From Microbacterium proteolyticum (GTDB lineage Bacteria; Actinomycetota; Actinomycetes; Actinomycetales; Microbacteriaceae), in assembly GCF_029639405.1 (NCBI RefSeq), contig NZ_CP121274.1, positions 1,116,001 to 1,180,000 on the forward strand: DNA of 64,000 nt, written 5' to 3'. The notes below the pieces were generated by a model. That model was not told where the DNA came from, searched no databases, and worked only from the letters and a program-made list of their open reading frames with translations. The position numbers and the translations under genes are program-made. This document shows, piece by piece, positions 8,223 through 18,465 of the stretch. Position 1 is the first letter of the stretch, and each line of letters starts with the position of its first letter.

Positions 8223-8732
8223 TCAGAACGGGGTGTCGTCTCCGTAGGAACCGGGAGTGCTCCACGCATCGGCGCCGCCGCCCTGGTTCGACCCGGGGGT
8301 CGACCACGGCTCGTCGGAGCCCTGCTGCACCTGTGCCCGCTGACCGCCGCCACCGCCGCCGCCCGAAGAGGCGGCACGGGTGACCTGCGCGGTCGCGTAG
8401 CGGAGCGAGGGGCCGATCTCGTCGACCTCCAGCTCGATCGAGGTTCGGTTGTTGCCCTCGCGGTCCTGGTACGAGCGCTGCTTCAGGCGACCGGTCGCGA
8501 TGACGCGAGACCCCTTCGTCAGCGATCCGGCGACGTGCTCGGCGAATTCGCGCCACACCGAGGCGCGCAGGAAGAGCGCCTCGCCGTCCTTCCACTCGTT
8601 CGCCTGACGGTCGAACGTGCGGGGGGTCGACGCGATGGTGAAGTTCGCCACGGGCAGCCCGTTCTGCGTGTACCGCAGCTCAGGGTCGGCCGTGAGGTTC
8701 CCCACGACGGTGATGACGGTTTCGCCGGCCAT
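8223..8732 (-). CDS. ssb: Single-stranded DNA-binding protein
   Basis: 169 residues from ATG 8732. An OB fold occupies about residues 1-110 ([16 protein letters not shown], then [21 protein letters not shown]). A Gly/Gln/Ser-rich linker follows, and the acidic tip DDTPF recruits replication and repair proteins. It lies five bases after rpsF in the conserved rpsF-ssb-rpsR-rplI operon. Between ssb and rpsR there is a 100-bp spacer with an imperfect TTCGGATGCC / GGCATCCGGAA hairpin. Confidence 0.97.
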   Translation of the reverse strand: MAGETVITVVGNLTADPELRYTQNGLPVANFTIASTPRTFDRQANEWKDGEALFLRASVWREFAEHVAGSLTKGSRVIATGRLKQRSYQDREGNNRTSIELEVDEIGPSLRYATAQVTRAASSGGGGGGGQRAQVQQGSDEPWSTPGSNQGGGADAWSTPGSYGDDTPF

Positions 8733-8737
8733 CGTCG

Positions 8738-9130
8738 TTACTTCGCAGCCTTCTCGGCGGACTCGACCTTGCGGGGAGCGGCGGCCTTGCGGGCAGCCTT
8801 CTCCTCGGAGCGCTTCGCCTCGGCGGCGACCTGCGCGATGGCCTCTTCCGCACGGAGGACCTTGGTACGCATGATCTGCTCGCTCAGCTTCAGCTGGCGG
8901 TCGAGCTCCTGCGTGGCCTCGCTCGTGGCGGTGAAGTCGACGACGGCATAGATGCCCTCGTTCTTCTTCTTGATCTCGTAGGCCAGACGGCGGCGTCCCC
9001 AGACATCCACCTTCTCGATGGTTCCCCCATCGTTGGTGATGACCTTGAGGAACCCGTCGAGCTTCGGAGCGACCTGGCGCTCGTCGATCTCGGGGTCGAA
9101 GATGACCATGAGTTCGTACTGGTGCGTCAC
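8738..9130 (-). CDS. rpsF: 30S ribosomal protein bS6
   Basis: 130 residues from GTG 9130, with GGAGG six to seven bases upstream. The family pattern is clear: [24 protein letters not shown] and [10 protein letters not shown]. It carries an Ala/Lys/Glu-rich C-terminal extension of about 35 residues that is common in actinobacteria. It binds 16S rRNA with bS18. First gene of the operon. Confidence 0.97.
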   Translation of the reverse strand: MTHQYELMVIFDPEIDERQVAPKLDGFLKVITNDGGTIEKVDVWGRRRLAYEIKKKNEGIYAVVDFTATSEATQELDRQLKLSEQIMRTKVLRAEEAIAQVAAEAKRSEEKAARKAAAPRKVESAEKAAK

Positions 9131-9252
9131 TAACCCACCTCCTTCGGACTAGAACGGCTGACGGGCATTTCCCGGCAGCAGGAGGGTGTGGTGCACGTCG
9201 TCTCGGGCTTACACGCGCATGGGCGTCGCCAGACAACCTTCGTAGTCTAACG
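9131..9252 (-). promoter_or_regulatory. rpsF promoter and leader
   Basis: On the minus strand a -10-like TAGACT lies near 9244-9249. This would give a leader of about 100 nt. The leader contains a small hairpin, CGGG-AAATG-CCCG, flanked by CTG and CAG, about 30 bases before the ribosome binding site. S6:S18-binding leaders occur upstream of rpsF in many bacteria, but I cannot show that this one fits that motif. Confidence 0.35.
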
Positions 9253-9308
9253 GATGCCACCCCGCAGCGGGAATCGAGCTTCCGCGCCGCTCTCGGTAGC
9301 GTGGGGCC

Positions 9309-10397
9309 ATGAGCGGCTCGACGCTGAACACCTCTGCCCTGACGCAACCGGTCTCCCGCGCGGAGGTGCGGGCGTTCACCGCGCAGCTCCGCCGCGAGGG
9401 GAAGCTCACGAGCGTGGTGGTCACCACGGTCGGGTTCGTCGTCGTGGGTGGCATCCTGCTCGTCGCCGCCTCCCTCATGGCCACGGTCGTCAGCTTCGGA
9501 CTGTTCGCGGACGAGGGGCGACCGAATCCGATCGGCATCGCCTTCCTGCTGTTCTTCGTCGCGGTGATCGTGCTGATCGCGTACGCGCTGGTCGTGCTCT
9601 TCCGCGGCCGCGCGACCCGCCGTTACCGGCTCGCGCACTTCGCCGAAGCCAACGGGCTGACGTGGTTCCCGACCGTGCCGAAGCCCGACCTGCCCGGCAT
9701 GATCTTCAGCGAGGGCCACTCCCGCGAGGCCACCGACGTCATCCACGGCCCGCGTCCGCGCTGGGTCGAGGTCGGCAACTACACGTACAAGACCGGGTCG
9801 GGCAAGAACGAGCAGACGCACCGCTGGGCGTACGTCATGCTGCGGCTGGACACCCCGCTCCCCCACATCGTCCTGGATGCCGTGGGCAACAACGGCCTGT
9901 TCGGGGTGTCGAACCTGCCGACGACGTTCTCGCGCGATCAGCGCCTGAGCCTCGAGGGCGACTTCGACCAGCACTTCGCGCTGTACTGCCCGACCGGGTA
10001 CGAGCGCGACGCGCTGTACCTCTTCACCCCCGACGTCATGGCGCGGTTCATCGACAACGCCGCGGCCCTCGACGTCGAGATCATCGACGACCGCCTCTTC
10101 CTCTACGCGCGTCGCGAGCTGTCGACCCTCGACCCGGCGGTGTGGCAGTGGATTTTCGGCACAGTGGATGCCATCGACGAGAAGCTCGGCCAGTGGGCGC
10201 GGTGGCGCGACGAACGGCTGCCCGCGGCTGCTGCGCCCGTGGCATCCGGTGTTCCGCTGCTCACTCCCCCGCCCGTCGGCGTCGCGCGCGAGGGACGCCG
10301 GCTGCGCCGCGGCTTCTCGTGGGTCGGCGGCGTGCTCGCGGTGCTGGCGATCGGCTGGTGGCTGTTCACCGTGATCTCCGACACGTTCCTGCGCTAG
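9309..10397 (+). CDS. Membrane protein of unknown function
   Basis: 362 residues from ATG 9309. Two hydrophobic segments near residues 34-62 and 74-98 and one near the C-terminus (about 335-356) predict an integral membrane protein with a soluble domain of about 230 residues. That domain contains conserved-looking pieces such as [16 protein letters not shown] and [14 protein letters not shown], reminiscent of DUF3137-type proteins. No catalytic motif is seen. It is divergent from rpsF and convergent with the peptide transporter, with a long inverted repeat after its stop. Confidence 0.75.
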   Translation: MSGSTLNTSALTQPVSRAEVRAFTAQLRREGKLTSVVVTTVGFVVVGGILLVAASLMATVVSFGLFADEGRPNPIGIAFLLFFVAVIVLIAYALVVLFRGRATRRYRLAHFAEANGLTWFPTVPKPDLPGMIFSEGHSREATDVIHGPRPRWVEVGNYTYKTGSGKNEQTHRWAYVMLRLDTPLPHIVLDAVGNNGLFGVSNLPTTFSRDQRLSLEGDFDQHFALYCPTGYERDALYLFTPDVMARFIDNAAALDVEIIDDRLFLYARRELSTLDPAVWQWIFGTVDAIDEKLGQWARWRDERLPAAAAPVASGVPLLTPPPVGVAREGRRLRRGFSWVGGVLAVLAIGWWLFTVISDTFLR

Positions 10398-10406
10398 CCC
10401 TCCCCC

Positions 10407-10472
10407 CGCGTGAGTCGCCAGAATTTGTCGCCTCGGCGGCCCGGCAGGCGACAAATGTTGGCGACTCACGCG
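10407..10472. repeat. Long inverted repeat between convergent genes
   Basis: Arms of 26 bp (10407-10432 and 10447-10472) match at 24 positions around a 14-nt loop; the left arm starts CGCGTGAGTCGCC. It lies ten bases after the stop of the rightward membrane protein and before the stop of the leftward ABC gene. Confidence 0.8.
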
Positions 10473-10507
10473 AATGCGCGCGCGGCGCGGGGCGCGCGCG
10501 GGGCGCG

Positions 10508-12196
10508 TCAGCCGCGCGTTGCGCGCCAGAGGGCGCGGCGCTGCTCCTGGGCGACAGGGTCGGGCACCGGGAGGGATGCCAGGAGCCGCTTCGTGTAGTC
10601 GTCGCGAGGTTCCGTGAGCACCTGCACCGTCGTGCCCTGCTCGCGGATCACGCCCTGGCGGAGCACCACGACGCGGTCGGCCACCTCGTCGACGACCGCG
10701 AGGTCGTGGCTGATGAAGAGGCACGCGAACCCGAACTCCTTCTGCAGCTGCGCGAAGAGCTGCAGCACGCGGGCCTGCACCGACACGTCGAGCGCGGAGG
10801 TGGGCTCGTCCGCGATGAGCAGCTTCGGGTCGAGCGCGAGCGCCCGGGCCAGCGATGCGCGCTGACGCTGGCCGCCCGACAGCTCGTGCGGATACCGGTC
10901 GCCGAACGCGGTCGGGAGCTGCACGGCATCCAGGAGCTCGTCGACGCGCGCACGCGCCGCGCGGGCGCCGGACGCCCGCCCGTGAACGAGGAGCGGCTCG
11001 GCGATGCACTCCGCGATCGTGAGGAGCGGGTTGAAGCTCGTCGCCGGGTCCTGGAAGACGAAGCCGATGTCGGGGCGCGTCTTGGCGAGCGTGCGGGGCT
11101 TCGCGCCGCGCATCTCGGTGCCGAGCACCTTCAGCGACCCTCCGACGACGGAGGTGAGGCCCACCATCGCGCGGCCGATCGTGGTCTTGCCCGAGCCCGA
11201 CTCCCCCACGAGACCGAGCACCTCACCGGGGCCGATCCAGAAGTCGACGCCCTTCACGGCGATCACGCCCGTCGTGCCGAAGCGTCCCGGGTACCCGATC
11301 TCGACCTTCTCGGCGACGACGAGGCTGCCCGCGGGCGGCGCGGTCGGGGCGGGGGCATCGAGCTTCTGCTGCGCGCTCTTGCCCCGACCCACGTGCGGGA
11401 CGGCGGCGAGCAGCTCACGGGTGTACTGCTGCTGCGGAGCGGCGAACAGCGCGCGCACGGGGGCCTGCTCGACGATGTCGCCGCGGAACATCACGACGAC
11501 GCGGTCCGCGAGGTCGGCGACCACGCCCATGTTGTGGGTGATGAGCACGATGGTCGCGCCGAACTCGTCGCGGCAGGTGCGGAGCAGATCGAGGATCTCG
11601 GCCTGCACGGTGACGTCGAGGGCCGTGGTCGGCTCGTCGGCGATGATGAGGCCCGCGTTGAGCACGAGCGCCATGGCGATCACGACGCGCTGCTTCTGCC
11701 CGCCCGAGAACTGGTGCGGGTAGTCGTCGACTCGGTTCTCGGGATCGGGGATGCCGACGCGGCGCAGGATGTCGACGGCCTGCGTCTTCGCCTCGGACTT
11801 CGACAGCTTGCCGTGGGCGCGGAGGCCCTCGGCGATCTGCCAGCCCACCGTGTAGACGGGGTTCAGCGCGGTCGACGGCTCCTGGAACACCATGGCCGCG
11901 TCGTGTCCGCGCATCGCGCGCAGCTGCGCGTGGGTCGCGTGGACGATGTCGGTCTCGTCGCCGTCGCGCCCGCGGACGATCACGGCCCCCGACAGCGTCG
12001 CCGTCTCGGGCAGGAGCCCCAGCAGCGTGTTCGCCGTGACGGTCTTGCCCGACCCGGACTCGCCGACGATCGCGAGCACCTCACCGGCGTGCGCCTCGAG
12101 CGAGATGCCGTTGATGGCCGCGACGGGCTCGCCGTCGGTGGCGAAGGTGACCCGCAGGTCGTCGATGCGGGCGACGGGCGCGGTGGTGGCGGTCAT
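10508..12196 (-). CDS. Peptide ABC transporter, fused ATPase subunits (DppD-DppF type)
   Basis: 562 residues with two complete ABC modules. The first has Walker A GESGSGKT at residues 45-52, signature FSGGQKQRV and Walker [12 protein letters not shown]. The second has [17 protein letters not shown] and [11 protein letters not shown]. Each is followed by the oligopeptide-transporter C-terminal extension. It energises import through the two permeases encoded upstream. ATG 12196 overlaps the preceding stop as ATGA, which indicates translational coupling. Confidence 0.92.
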   Translation of the reverse strand: MTATTAPVARIDDLRVTFATDGEPVAAINGISLEAHAGEVLAIVGESGSGKTVTANTLLGLLPETATLSGAVIVRGRDGDETDIVHATHAQLRAMRGHDAAMVFQEPSTALNPVYTVGWQIAEGLRAHGKLSKSEAKTQAVDILRRVGIPDPENRVDDYPHQFSGGQKQRVVIAMALVLNAGLIIADEPTTALDVTVQAEILDLLRTCRDEFGATIVLITHNMGVVADLADRVVVMFRGDIVEQAPVRALFAAPQQQYTRELLAAVPHVGRGKSAQQKLDAPAPTAPPAGSLVVAEKVEIGYPGRFGTTGVIAVKGVDFWIGPGEVLGLVGESGSGKTTIGRAMVGLTSVVGGSLKVLGTEMRGAKPRTLAKTRPDIGFVFQDPATSFNPLLTIAECIAEPLLVHGRASGARAARARVDELLDAVQLPTAFGDRYPHELSGGQRQRASLARALALDPKLLIADEPTSALDVSVQARVLQLFAQLQKEFGFACLFISHDLAVVDEVADRVVVLRQGVIREQGTTVQVLTEPRDDYTKRLLASLPVPDPVAQEQRRALWRATRG

Positions 12197-13257
12197 GAGG
12201 GGCTCCCCCCGGGAGAAGTGGATGCCGGGGGCCCGGCCGGAGCGGCGGTCGCCGAGGTCGGAGCCGGGGCGGGGTCGACCGCGGTGACGGGCGCGGGGGC
12301 GCGTCCGGCCCGGCGGCGCGTGCGCAGCCGCGGGTCGCTGAGGTCGTTGAGGCTCTCGCCGACCAGCGTGATGCCGAGCACCGCGAGCACGATGGCCACG
12401 CCCGGCGGGATCGCCGTCCACCAGATGCCGCTGGTGACGTCGCTGACCGAACGGTTGAGGTCGTAGCCCCACTCCGCGGCGGCCGTGGCCTCGATGCCGA
12501 AGCCGAGGAAGCCGAGGCCCGCGAGGGTGAGGAGCGCCTCCGAGGCGTTGAGCGTCACGACGACCGGCAGCGAGCGCGTGGAGTTGCGCAGCACGTGACG
12601 CAGCAGGATGCGCGCCGTCGGCACGCCGATCACGCGCGCCGACTCGACGAACGGCTCCGCCTTCACGCGCACGACCTCGGCGCGGATCACGCGGAAGTAC
12701 TGCGGCACGAACACCACGGTGATCGAGATCGCGGTGGCGAGGATGCCGCCCCACAGGGTCGACTGCCCCTTCGTGATCGCGATCGACATGACGATGGCCA
12801 GCAGCAACGACGGGAACGCGTAGATCGCGTCGCACAGCACGACCAGGACGCGGTCGATCCAGCCGCCGAAGTACCCGCTGACCAGGCCCAGGAAGATGCC
12901 GAGGAAGATCGAGAACGCGATCGCGCACAGGATAACCAGCAGCGCCGTCTGCGCGCCCCAGATCACGCGGGACAGCACGTCGTACCCGCCTACCGTGGTG
13001 CCGAGCAGGTTCGTCGCGCTCGGCGCCTGCTGCGTGCCGAACTTCGTCCCGCCCGCCTCCTGCTGCGAGAAGCCGTAGGGCGCGAGGATCGGCGCGAGCG
13101 CCGCCGTCAGCACGAACACGGTGGTGATGATCAGGCCGATCACGAGCATGGTGCGCTGGAGGCCGACGCTGCGGCGCAGGTGCGAGACGACCGGCAGGCG
13201 GTCGCGCAGCGGGACCTTGCGTGCGGTCAGAACCGCGGGGGTCGTGGCATCCGTCAT
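12193..13257 (-). CDS. Peptide ABC transporter permease (DppC/OppC type)
   Basis: 354 residues. An N-terminal membrane segment (about 36-60) is followed by the BPD permease domain with five further segments. The permease EAA-like loop is at about ESARVIGVPTARILLRHVLRN. The C-terminal 50 residues are unusually rich in Pro, Ala and Thr. It pairs with the DppB-type permease one base upstream. Confidence 0.92.
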   Translation of the reverse strand: MTDATTPAVLTARKVPLRDRLPVVSHLRRSVGLQRTMLVIGLIITTVFVLTAALAPILAPYGFSQQEAGGTKFGTQQAPSATNLLGTTVGGYDVLSRVIWGAQTALLVILCAIAFSIFLGIFLGLVSGYFGGWIDRVLVVLCDAIYAFPSLLLAIVMSIAITKGQSTLWGGILATAISITVVFVPQYFRVIRAEVVRVKAEPFVESARVIGVPTARILLRHVLRNSTRSLPVVVTLNASEALLTLAGLGFLGFGIEATAAAEWGYDLNRSVSDVTSGIWWTAIPPGVAIVLAVLGITLVGESLNDLSDPRLRTRRRAGRAPAPVTAVDPAPAPTSATAAPAGPPASTSPGGSPS

Positions 13258-13258
13258 G

Positions 13259-14332
13259 TCAGTACCTCACTCGCGGGTCGATGATCGCCGCGATGACGTC
13301 GACGAGGAAGTTCGTGAAGGCCACGAGCACGGCGATCATGACGACGATGCCCTGGACGGCGACGAAGTCGCGCGCCTTCAGGTACTCGCTCAGCATGAAG
13401 CCGAGGCCCTTCCACTCGAACGTGGTCTCGGTGAGCACCGCGCCCGAGAGCAGCAGCGCGATCTGCAGGCCGATGACCGTGATGATCGGGATCAGCGCGG
13501 GACGGTACGCGTGCTTCGTGACGAGGCGGTACTCCCCCACGCCGCGCGACCGCGCCGAGGTGACGTACTGCGCGCCGAGCGTGCCGATGACGTTGGTCCG
13601 GACGAGCCGCAGGAAGATGCCCGCGGTCAGGATGCCGAGCGCCAGGCCCGGCAGGATCGCGTGGGTCAGCACGTCGCCCACCGCGGCAGCATCGCCGAGG
13701 CGGATGGCATCCAGGAGGTAGATGCCACTGGGGTTGTCGAGGGCCTGGAGCTTCAACTCGGTGCGGGTGCTCGCGCGGCCGGCGACCGGCAGCACGCTCA
13801 GCCACACCGAGAACACGAGCTTGAGCAGGAGGCCCACGAAGAAGATCGGGGTGGCGTAGCCGAGGATCGCGCCGATGCGCAGCACCGCGTCGGGCCAGCG
13901 GTCGCGGCGGTAGGCGGCGAGGAGACCGAACGGGATGCCGATCAGCAGGGCCACGATCAGCGCGTAGATCGCCAGCTCGAGGGTGGCCGAGCCGTACTGC
14001 AGCAGGATGCCGAGGACCGGACGGTTGTCGGTCAGCGTGGTGCCGAAGTCGCCGCGCAGGATGCCGCCGATGTACTCGAAGTACTGGATGTAGAGGGGGC
14101 GGTCGTATCCGGCCGCGGCGATGCGCTCGGCCAACTGCTCCGGGGGGAGGCGTCCGCCGAGGGCGGCGGTGATCGGGTCGCCGGTGACTCGCATCAGCAG
14201 GAAGACGACGGTCACGAGGATGAAGACCGTCGGGATGATCAGAAGGAGGCGGACGAGGATGTAGCGCCAGAGACCGCCGCCCTTGGGGGCGACGGGCGCG
14301 GCGATGACGGGGGCGTCGACGGCGGTGGCCAT
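13259..14332 (-). CDS. Peptide ABC transporter permease (DppB/OppB type)
   Basis: 357 residues. It has the family N-terminus (YILVRLLLIIPTVFILVTVVF, ending in RVTGDPI), the FGTTL-x-DNRPV segment, the PI-FFVGLLL segment and the permease loop ARSRGVGEYRLVTKHAYRPAL. The start codon is ATG 14332. A 12-bp hairpin in the 67-bp gap after the binding-protein gene probably lowers expression of this gene and those after it relative to the binding protein. Confidence 0.92.
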   Translation of the reverse strand: MATAVDAPVIAAPVAPKGGGLWRYILVRLLLIIPTVFILVTVVFLLMRVTGDPITAALGGRLPPEQLAERIAAAGYDRPLYIQYFEYIGGILRGDFGTTLTDNRPVLGILLQYGSATLELAIYALIVALLIGIPFGLLAAYRRDRWPDAVLRIGAILGYATPIFFVGLLLKLVFSVWLSVLPVAGRASTRTELKLQALDNPSGIYLLDAIRLGDAAAVGDVLTHAILPGLALGILTAGIFLRLVRTNVIGTLGAQYVTSARSRGVGEYRLVTKHAYRPALIPIITVIGLQIALLLSGAVLTETTFEWKGLGFMLSEYLKARDFVAVQGIVVMIAVLVAFTNFLVDVIAAIIDPRVRY

Positions 14333-14356
14333 GAGTACCTAACGGGGAGGAACGCG

Positions 14357-14392
14357 GCGGGTGCCCGGCCCCGAGAGGGACCGGGCACCCGC
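14357..14392 (-). terminator. Intra-operon hairpin after the binding-protein gene
   Basis: Perfect 12-bp arms (14357-14368 and 14381-14392, GCGGGTGCCCGG) with a 12-nt loop, between the binding-protein stop and the dppB-like start. It is likely an attenuating terminator or an mRNA 3' stabiliser, as is common after binding-protein genes. Confidence 0.75.
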
Positions 14393-14399
14393 CCGTCGA

Positions 14400-16031
14400 T
14401 TACTTGTGCAGCGGGGCGTAGCGGAACTTGAAGGATCCGTCGAGGACGGCACCCTCCACGCTCGCGCCGACGATCGCGACCTGCTTGCCCTGGAGCAGCG
14501 GCAGCGTCGACAGGTCGGCCGCCACCTTGTCCTGGATGTCGCCGATCTCCTGCTCGCGCGTCGTCTTGTCGGTCTGCGTCGCCTGGTCGGTGAGCAGCTG
14601 CTGGACCTCGGCGTTGTCGTAGTGGTTGCCCACGAAGTTGTCCGCCGAGAAGAACGGGGTCAGGTAGTTGTCGGCATCCGAGTAGTCCGGGAACCAGCCG
14701 AGCTGGTAGGCGGGGTACACGTCGGCGACGCGGTCCTTGGTGTACTGCACCCACTCCGTCTGCGCGAGGTTGACGGTGAACAGGCCGTCCTTCTCGAGCT
14801 GCGCCTTGACGGCGGCGTACTCGTCACCCGACGAGGGGCCGTAGTGGTCGCCGTTGTACTGCAGGTTCAGCGTGACGGGCGTCTGGACGCCGGCGGCCTC
14901 GAGGGTCGCCTTGGCCTTCGCCGCGTCCGGGTTGCCGCTGCCGTCGCCGTAGAGACCCTTCAACGCCTCGTTGGCGCCGGCGAGACCCTGCGGAACGTAC
15001 GAGTAGAGCGGCGAGTAGGTGTCCTTGTACACGTCGGTCGCGATGGCCTGACGATCGATCAGGTCGGCCGCGGCCTGACGCACCGCGAGCGACTTGGCCG
15101 CGTCGGCCTCGGGCGTCGTGGCGCCGAACGGCATCGTGTCGAAGTTGAAGACGATGTAGCGGATCTCGCCGCCGGGGCCGTCGACGACCTTCACCGCGTC
15201 GTTGGACGACAGGTCGGCGATGTCGGTCGCGCTGAGGCTGCGGAACGCGACGTCGATCGCACCCGACTGCACGTCGAGCTTGAGGTTCGAGGCGTCGGCG
15301 TAGTACTTCGCCGAGATGCCGCCGTTCTCGGGCTTGGGCAGCGAGCCCTGGTAGTCGGCGTACGGCGCGTAGGAGATGAGCTCGTTCAGCTTGTACGACT
15401 CGATCGTGTACTGACCCGCGAAGGCCTTGCCCTCGACGATGGTGTCGTCGGGCGTCACGGCATCGGCCGAGAAGACCTCTTCGTCGACGATCGGCGCGGC
15501 GGGGCTCGACAGGATCTGCGGCCAGACCTGGTCGTTGCCGTTCTTGAGCGTGAAGACGACGGTGGTGTCGTCCGGCGTCGCGACGCTGTCGAGGTTGCCG
15601 AGCAACGACGACGGGCCGTTGGGGTCGGCGATGGCGACCTGGCGGTCGAACGAGAACTTCACGTCGGACGATGTGAGGTCGTGGCCGTTGGCGAACTTCA
15701 GGCCCGACTTCAGCTTGACCGTGTACTCGGTCGGCGAGGTGAACTCGGCCGACTCGGCGATGTCGGGGGTGACGTCCGACGTGCCGTACTGGCTGTTGAG
15801 GAGGAACGGGTAGACCTGGTTCATCACGGCGAACGAGCCGTTGTCGTACGAGCCGGCCGGGTCGATCGAGCTGATCTTGTCGGTGGTGCCGACCACGAGC
15901 GGGTCGGTGGAGCCGCTGTCGGAGCCGTTGTCTCCGCCGCCGGCGGAGCAGCCCGCCAGGACGAGAGCCGAGACGCCGAAGGCGCCGAGTGCGAGACCGA
16001 GACGGGCTCGACCACTGGTGTGCAGTGCCAT
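14400..16031 (-). CDS. Peptide ABC transporter substrate-binding lipoprotein
   Basis: 543 residues of the SBP_bac_5 family, starting at ATG 16031. The signal peptide ends in the lipobox VLAGC (cysteine near residue 28), so it is membrane-anchored outside the cell. Family features include the segment FANGHDLTSSDVKFSFDRQ and the long two-lobed body. It is the first gene of a binding protein-permease-permease-ATPase operon, which is probably transcribed from the 230-bp region upstream. Confidence 0.92.
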   Translation of the reverse strand: MALHTSGRARLGLALGAFGVSALVLAGCSAGGGDNGSDSGSTDPLVVGTTDKISSIDPAGSYDNGSFAVMNQVYPFLLNSQYGTSDVTPDIAESAEFTSPTEYTVKLKSGLKFANGHDLTSSDVKFSFDRQVAIADPNGPSSLLGNLDSVATPDDTTVVFTLKNGNDQVWPQILSSPAAPIVDEEVFSADAVTPDDTIVEGKAFAGQYTIESYKLNELISYAPYADYQGSLPKPENGGISAKYYADASNLKLDVQSGAIDVAFRSLSATDIADLSSNDAVKVVDGPGGEIRYIVFNFDTMPFGATTPEADAAKSLAVRQAAADLIDRQAIATDVYKDTYSPLYSYVPQGLAGANEALKGLYGDGSGNPDAAKAKATLEAAGVQTPVTLNLQYNGDHYGPSSGDEYAAVKAQLEKDGLFTVNLAQTEWVQYTKDRVADVYPAYQLGWFPDYSDADNYLTPFFSADNFVGNHYDNAEVQQLLTDQATQTDKTTREQEIGDIQDKVAADLSTLPLLQGKQVAIVGASVEGAVLDGSFKFRYAPLHK

Positions 16032-16194
16032 TGAGTTACCTCTGCTGTGAAGTGTCGATCGCGACAGATGCCGCAGTCCTTCGGACATCTTGGTCGCCAG
16101 CAGGCCACACACCAACTATTGGACCGTCTTTTTACGATAACGAAACCTCGGATATCTTCCGGTTTGCGTCATTCGGCGGCGGAGATGTTCCGGG

Positions 16195-16208
16195 CGGGAG
16201 CGCTCCCG
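16195..16208. terminator. Palindrome downstream of the 3-hydroxybutyrate dehydrogenase gene
   Basis: CGGGAGCGCTCCCG is a perfect 14-bp palindrome about 60 bp after the bdhA stop, in a GC-rich stretch. It lies between that operon and the promoter of the peptide transporter. Termination is a guess from position. Confidence 0.35.
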
Positions 16209-16265
16209 GCGGGGGTGTGGGGTCCGGGGGCGGGGGCTGCTGCGGTGGGGGCCGCGGGCCGCCGG

Positions 16266-17015
16266 TCAGTGCGCCGACCAGCCGCCGTCCATCACGTAGC
16301 TCGTGCCGGTGACCATCGCGGCATCCGGGCCCGCGAGCCACAGCGCGAGCGACGCCACCTCGGACGGCTCCACGAGCCGCTTGATCGCGGCATCCTTTAG
16401 CAGCACCGTCTCGAGCACCTCGGACTCCGGGATGCCGTGCGCCCGCGCCTGATCCGCGATCTGCTTCTCGACGAGCGGCGACCGCACGTACCCGGGGTCG
16501 ATGCAGACGCTCGTGACCCCGCGCGGACCGCCCTCGAGCGCCGTGGTCTTGGAGAGGCCCTCGAGTCCATGCTTCGCGGTGACATACGCCGACTTGTATG
16601 CCGATGCGCGTATACCGTGCACGCTCGAGACGTTGAGCACCCGTCCGAACGACCGCTCGTACATCCCGGGGAGAGCCGCGCGGATGAGGAGGAACGGCGC
16701 CTCGAGCATCAGCCGGAGCATGAACGAGAACCGCTCGGGAGCGAACTCCTCGATCGGACTCACGTGCTGGATGCCGGCGTTGTTGACGAGGATGTCGACG
16801 TCGAGGCTGAGGTCGGCCAGTGCCGCCGTGTCCGAGAGGTCGACCGCCCAGGCGCGGCCGCCGATCTCGTCGGCGAGAGCCTGAGCGCCCTCGGCGTTGA
16901 GATCGGCGACCGTCACGGTGGCTCCGGCCTCGGCGAACGCCCGCGCGATCGCGGCACCGATGCCGCTGGCACCGCCGGTGACGAGGGCGCGGCGTCCGCT
17001 GAGGTCGATGGTCAT
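16266..17015 (-). CDS. bdhA: 3-hydroxybutyrate dehydrogenase
   Basis: 249-residue classical SDR that interconverts 3-hydroxybutyrate and acetoacetate with NAD. The cofactor motif is TGGASGIG, then NNAG. The catalytic Ser is in SSVHG, and Tyr and Lys are in YVTAKHG. The stretch CIDPGYVRSPLVEKQI and the Gln/His before SPIEEF are typical of BdhA. ATG 17015 has AGGA upstream. It follows the MHS transporter gene by five bases, so uptake and oxidation of 3-hydroxybutyrate or a related acid are probably coupled. Confidence 0.88.
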   Translation of the reverse strand: MTIDLSGRRALVTGGASGIGAAIARAFAEAGATVTVADLNAEGAQALADEIGGRAWAVDLSDTAALADLSLDVDILVNNAGIQHVSPIEEFAPERFSFMLRLMLEAPFLLIRAALPGMYERSFGRVLNVSSVHGIRASAYKSAYVTAKHGLEGLSKTTALEGGPRGVTSVCIDPGYVRSPLVEKQIADQARAHGIPESEVLETVLLKDAAIKRLVEPSEVASLALWLAGPDAAMVTGTSYVMDGGWSAH

Positions 17016-17020
17016 GATTC

Positions 17021-18379
17021 CTACTTCCCCCGCGCGGCGTCGGCGGCGTCGATGTCGCGGAGCGAGATTCCGCGCGTCTCCTTCAGCGACAGTACGGCGA
17101 CCGACGTGACCACGCAGGCCACCACGATGTAGATCGCCACCGGCAGCCACGACCCGAAGTCGCGCAGCCACTGCGTCGCGAGGATCGGGGCGAGCGACCC
17201 GGCGAGGATCGCGGTCACCTGCGCACCGAGGGAAACGCCCGAGTAGCGCATGCGCGTCGGGAACAGCTCGGCCATGACCGCCGGCTGCGGCGCGTACATG
17301 CCGGCGTGGAACACCAGGCCGAGGGCCACGGCGGCGACGATGACGACTGGGTTGAGCGTGTCGAACATCGGGAAGGCGAAGAACGCCCAGGTCGCGCTGA
17401 GGATCGCGCCGGCGAGGTACACGGGCTTGCGGCCGATGCGGTCGGCGAGGCGGCCGAGTGGGGGGATCACGGCGAAATGGATGACGTGCGCGATCAGCAG
17501 CGCGAGGAGGAGCTGGCTCGTGTCGTACGAGTGCACGAACTTCAGGTACACGATCGAGAAGCTCACGACGATGTAGTAGACGATGTTCTCCGCGAAGCGG
17601 ATGCCCATGGCCTGCACGACACCCTTCGGGTACCGGCGCAGCACCTCGACGACACCGAACGAGGTCGCCTTCTCCTGCTCGACCTGCTTCTTGGCCTCGA
17701 GGAAGATCGGCGCCTCCTCGACGTGGGTGCGGATGTAGAACCCGACCAGCACGATCACGGCCGACAGCCAGAAGGCGACGCGCCAGCCCCAGTCGAGGAA
17801 CGCGGCGGGGGCGAGGATGAACGACATCACCAGCAGCACGGTCGTGGCCAGCAGGTTGCCGACCGGGACCGCAGCCTGCGGCCAGCTCGCCCAGAACGCG
17901 CGCGAGCGGTTCGGGCTCTGCTCCGCGACGAGCAGGACGGCACCGCCCCACTCACCGCCGACCGCGAAGCCCTGGATGAAGCGCAGGGCCACGAGCATCG
18001 CGGGCGCCCAGTACCCGACGGAGGCGAAGCCGGGGAGGCATCCCATCAGGAACGTCGCGGCACCGACGATGATGATCGTCGCCTGCAGCGTCGGCTTGCG
18101 GCCGAACCGGTCGCCGATCTGCCCGAAGACGATGCCGCCCAGGGGGCGGGCGACGAAGCCGACGGCGTACGTGACGAAGGCGGCGATGATCCCGTCGAGC
18201 GGCGAGCCCGACGACGGGAAAAAGAACGTGCCGAACACCAGGCTTGCGGCCGTGGCGTAGAGGAAGAACTCGTACCACTCGACGACGGTGCCGGCCATCG
18301 AGGCGGCGACGACGCGGCGGATCTTGCTGGTCGAGATTTCAGGGGAGGCGCTGCGTTGCGCGGCGGCGGGGGATTCCAT
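17021..18379 (-). CDS. MHS-family metabolite:proton symporter (MFS)
   Basis: 452 residues with twelve predicted membrane segments. MFS signature loops include GQIGDRFGRKP after segment 2 and LADRIGRKP in the second half; the opening GTVVEWYEFFLYATAASLVF is typical of the MHS (ShiA/ProP/KgtP) subfamily. AAGGAGC precedes ATG 18379. It is the first gene of an operon with bdhA, divergent from a LysR gene, so the substrate may be 3-hydroxybutyrate or another short hydroxyacid. Confidence 0.9.
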   Translation of the reverse strand: MESPAAAQRSASPEISTSKIRRVVAASMAGTVVEWYEFFLYATAASLVFGTFFFPSSGSPLDGIIAAFVTYAVGFVARPLGGIVFGQIGDRFGRKPTLQATIIIVGAATFLMGCLPGFASVGYWAPAMLVALRFIQGFAVGGEWGGAVLLVAEQSPNRSRAFWASWPQAAVPVGNLLATTVLLVMSFILAPAAFLDWGWRVAFWLSAVIVLVGFYIRTHVEEAPIFLEAKKQVEQEKATSFGVVEVLRRYPKGVVQAMGIRFAENIVYYIVVSFSIVYLKFVHSYDTSQLLLALLIAHVIHFAVIPPLGRLADRIGRKPVYLAGAILSATWAFFAFPMFDTLNPVVIVAAVALGLVFHAGMYAPQPAVMAELFPTRMRYSGVSLGAQVTAILAGSLAPILATQWLRDFGSWLPVAIYIVVACVVTSVAVLSLKETRGISLRDIDAADAARGK

Positions 18380-18465
18380 GCTGCTCCTTTGGTGTCGACG
18401 GTGACATCCGGAGACGAGTCTGCGGTGCGGCTGATTTTGCGGCAATGCCCAGACGTGCGGGTCGG

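Noticed and set aside
8223..11009. A single giant protein joining ssb and rpsF to upstream DNA
   Set aside because: One frame stays open by chance because of high GC; true starts with ribosome binding sites define ssb and rpsF separately.
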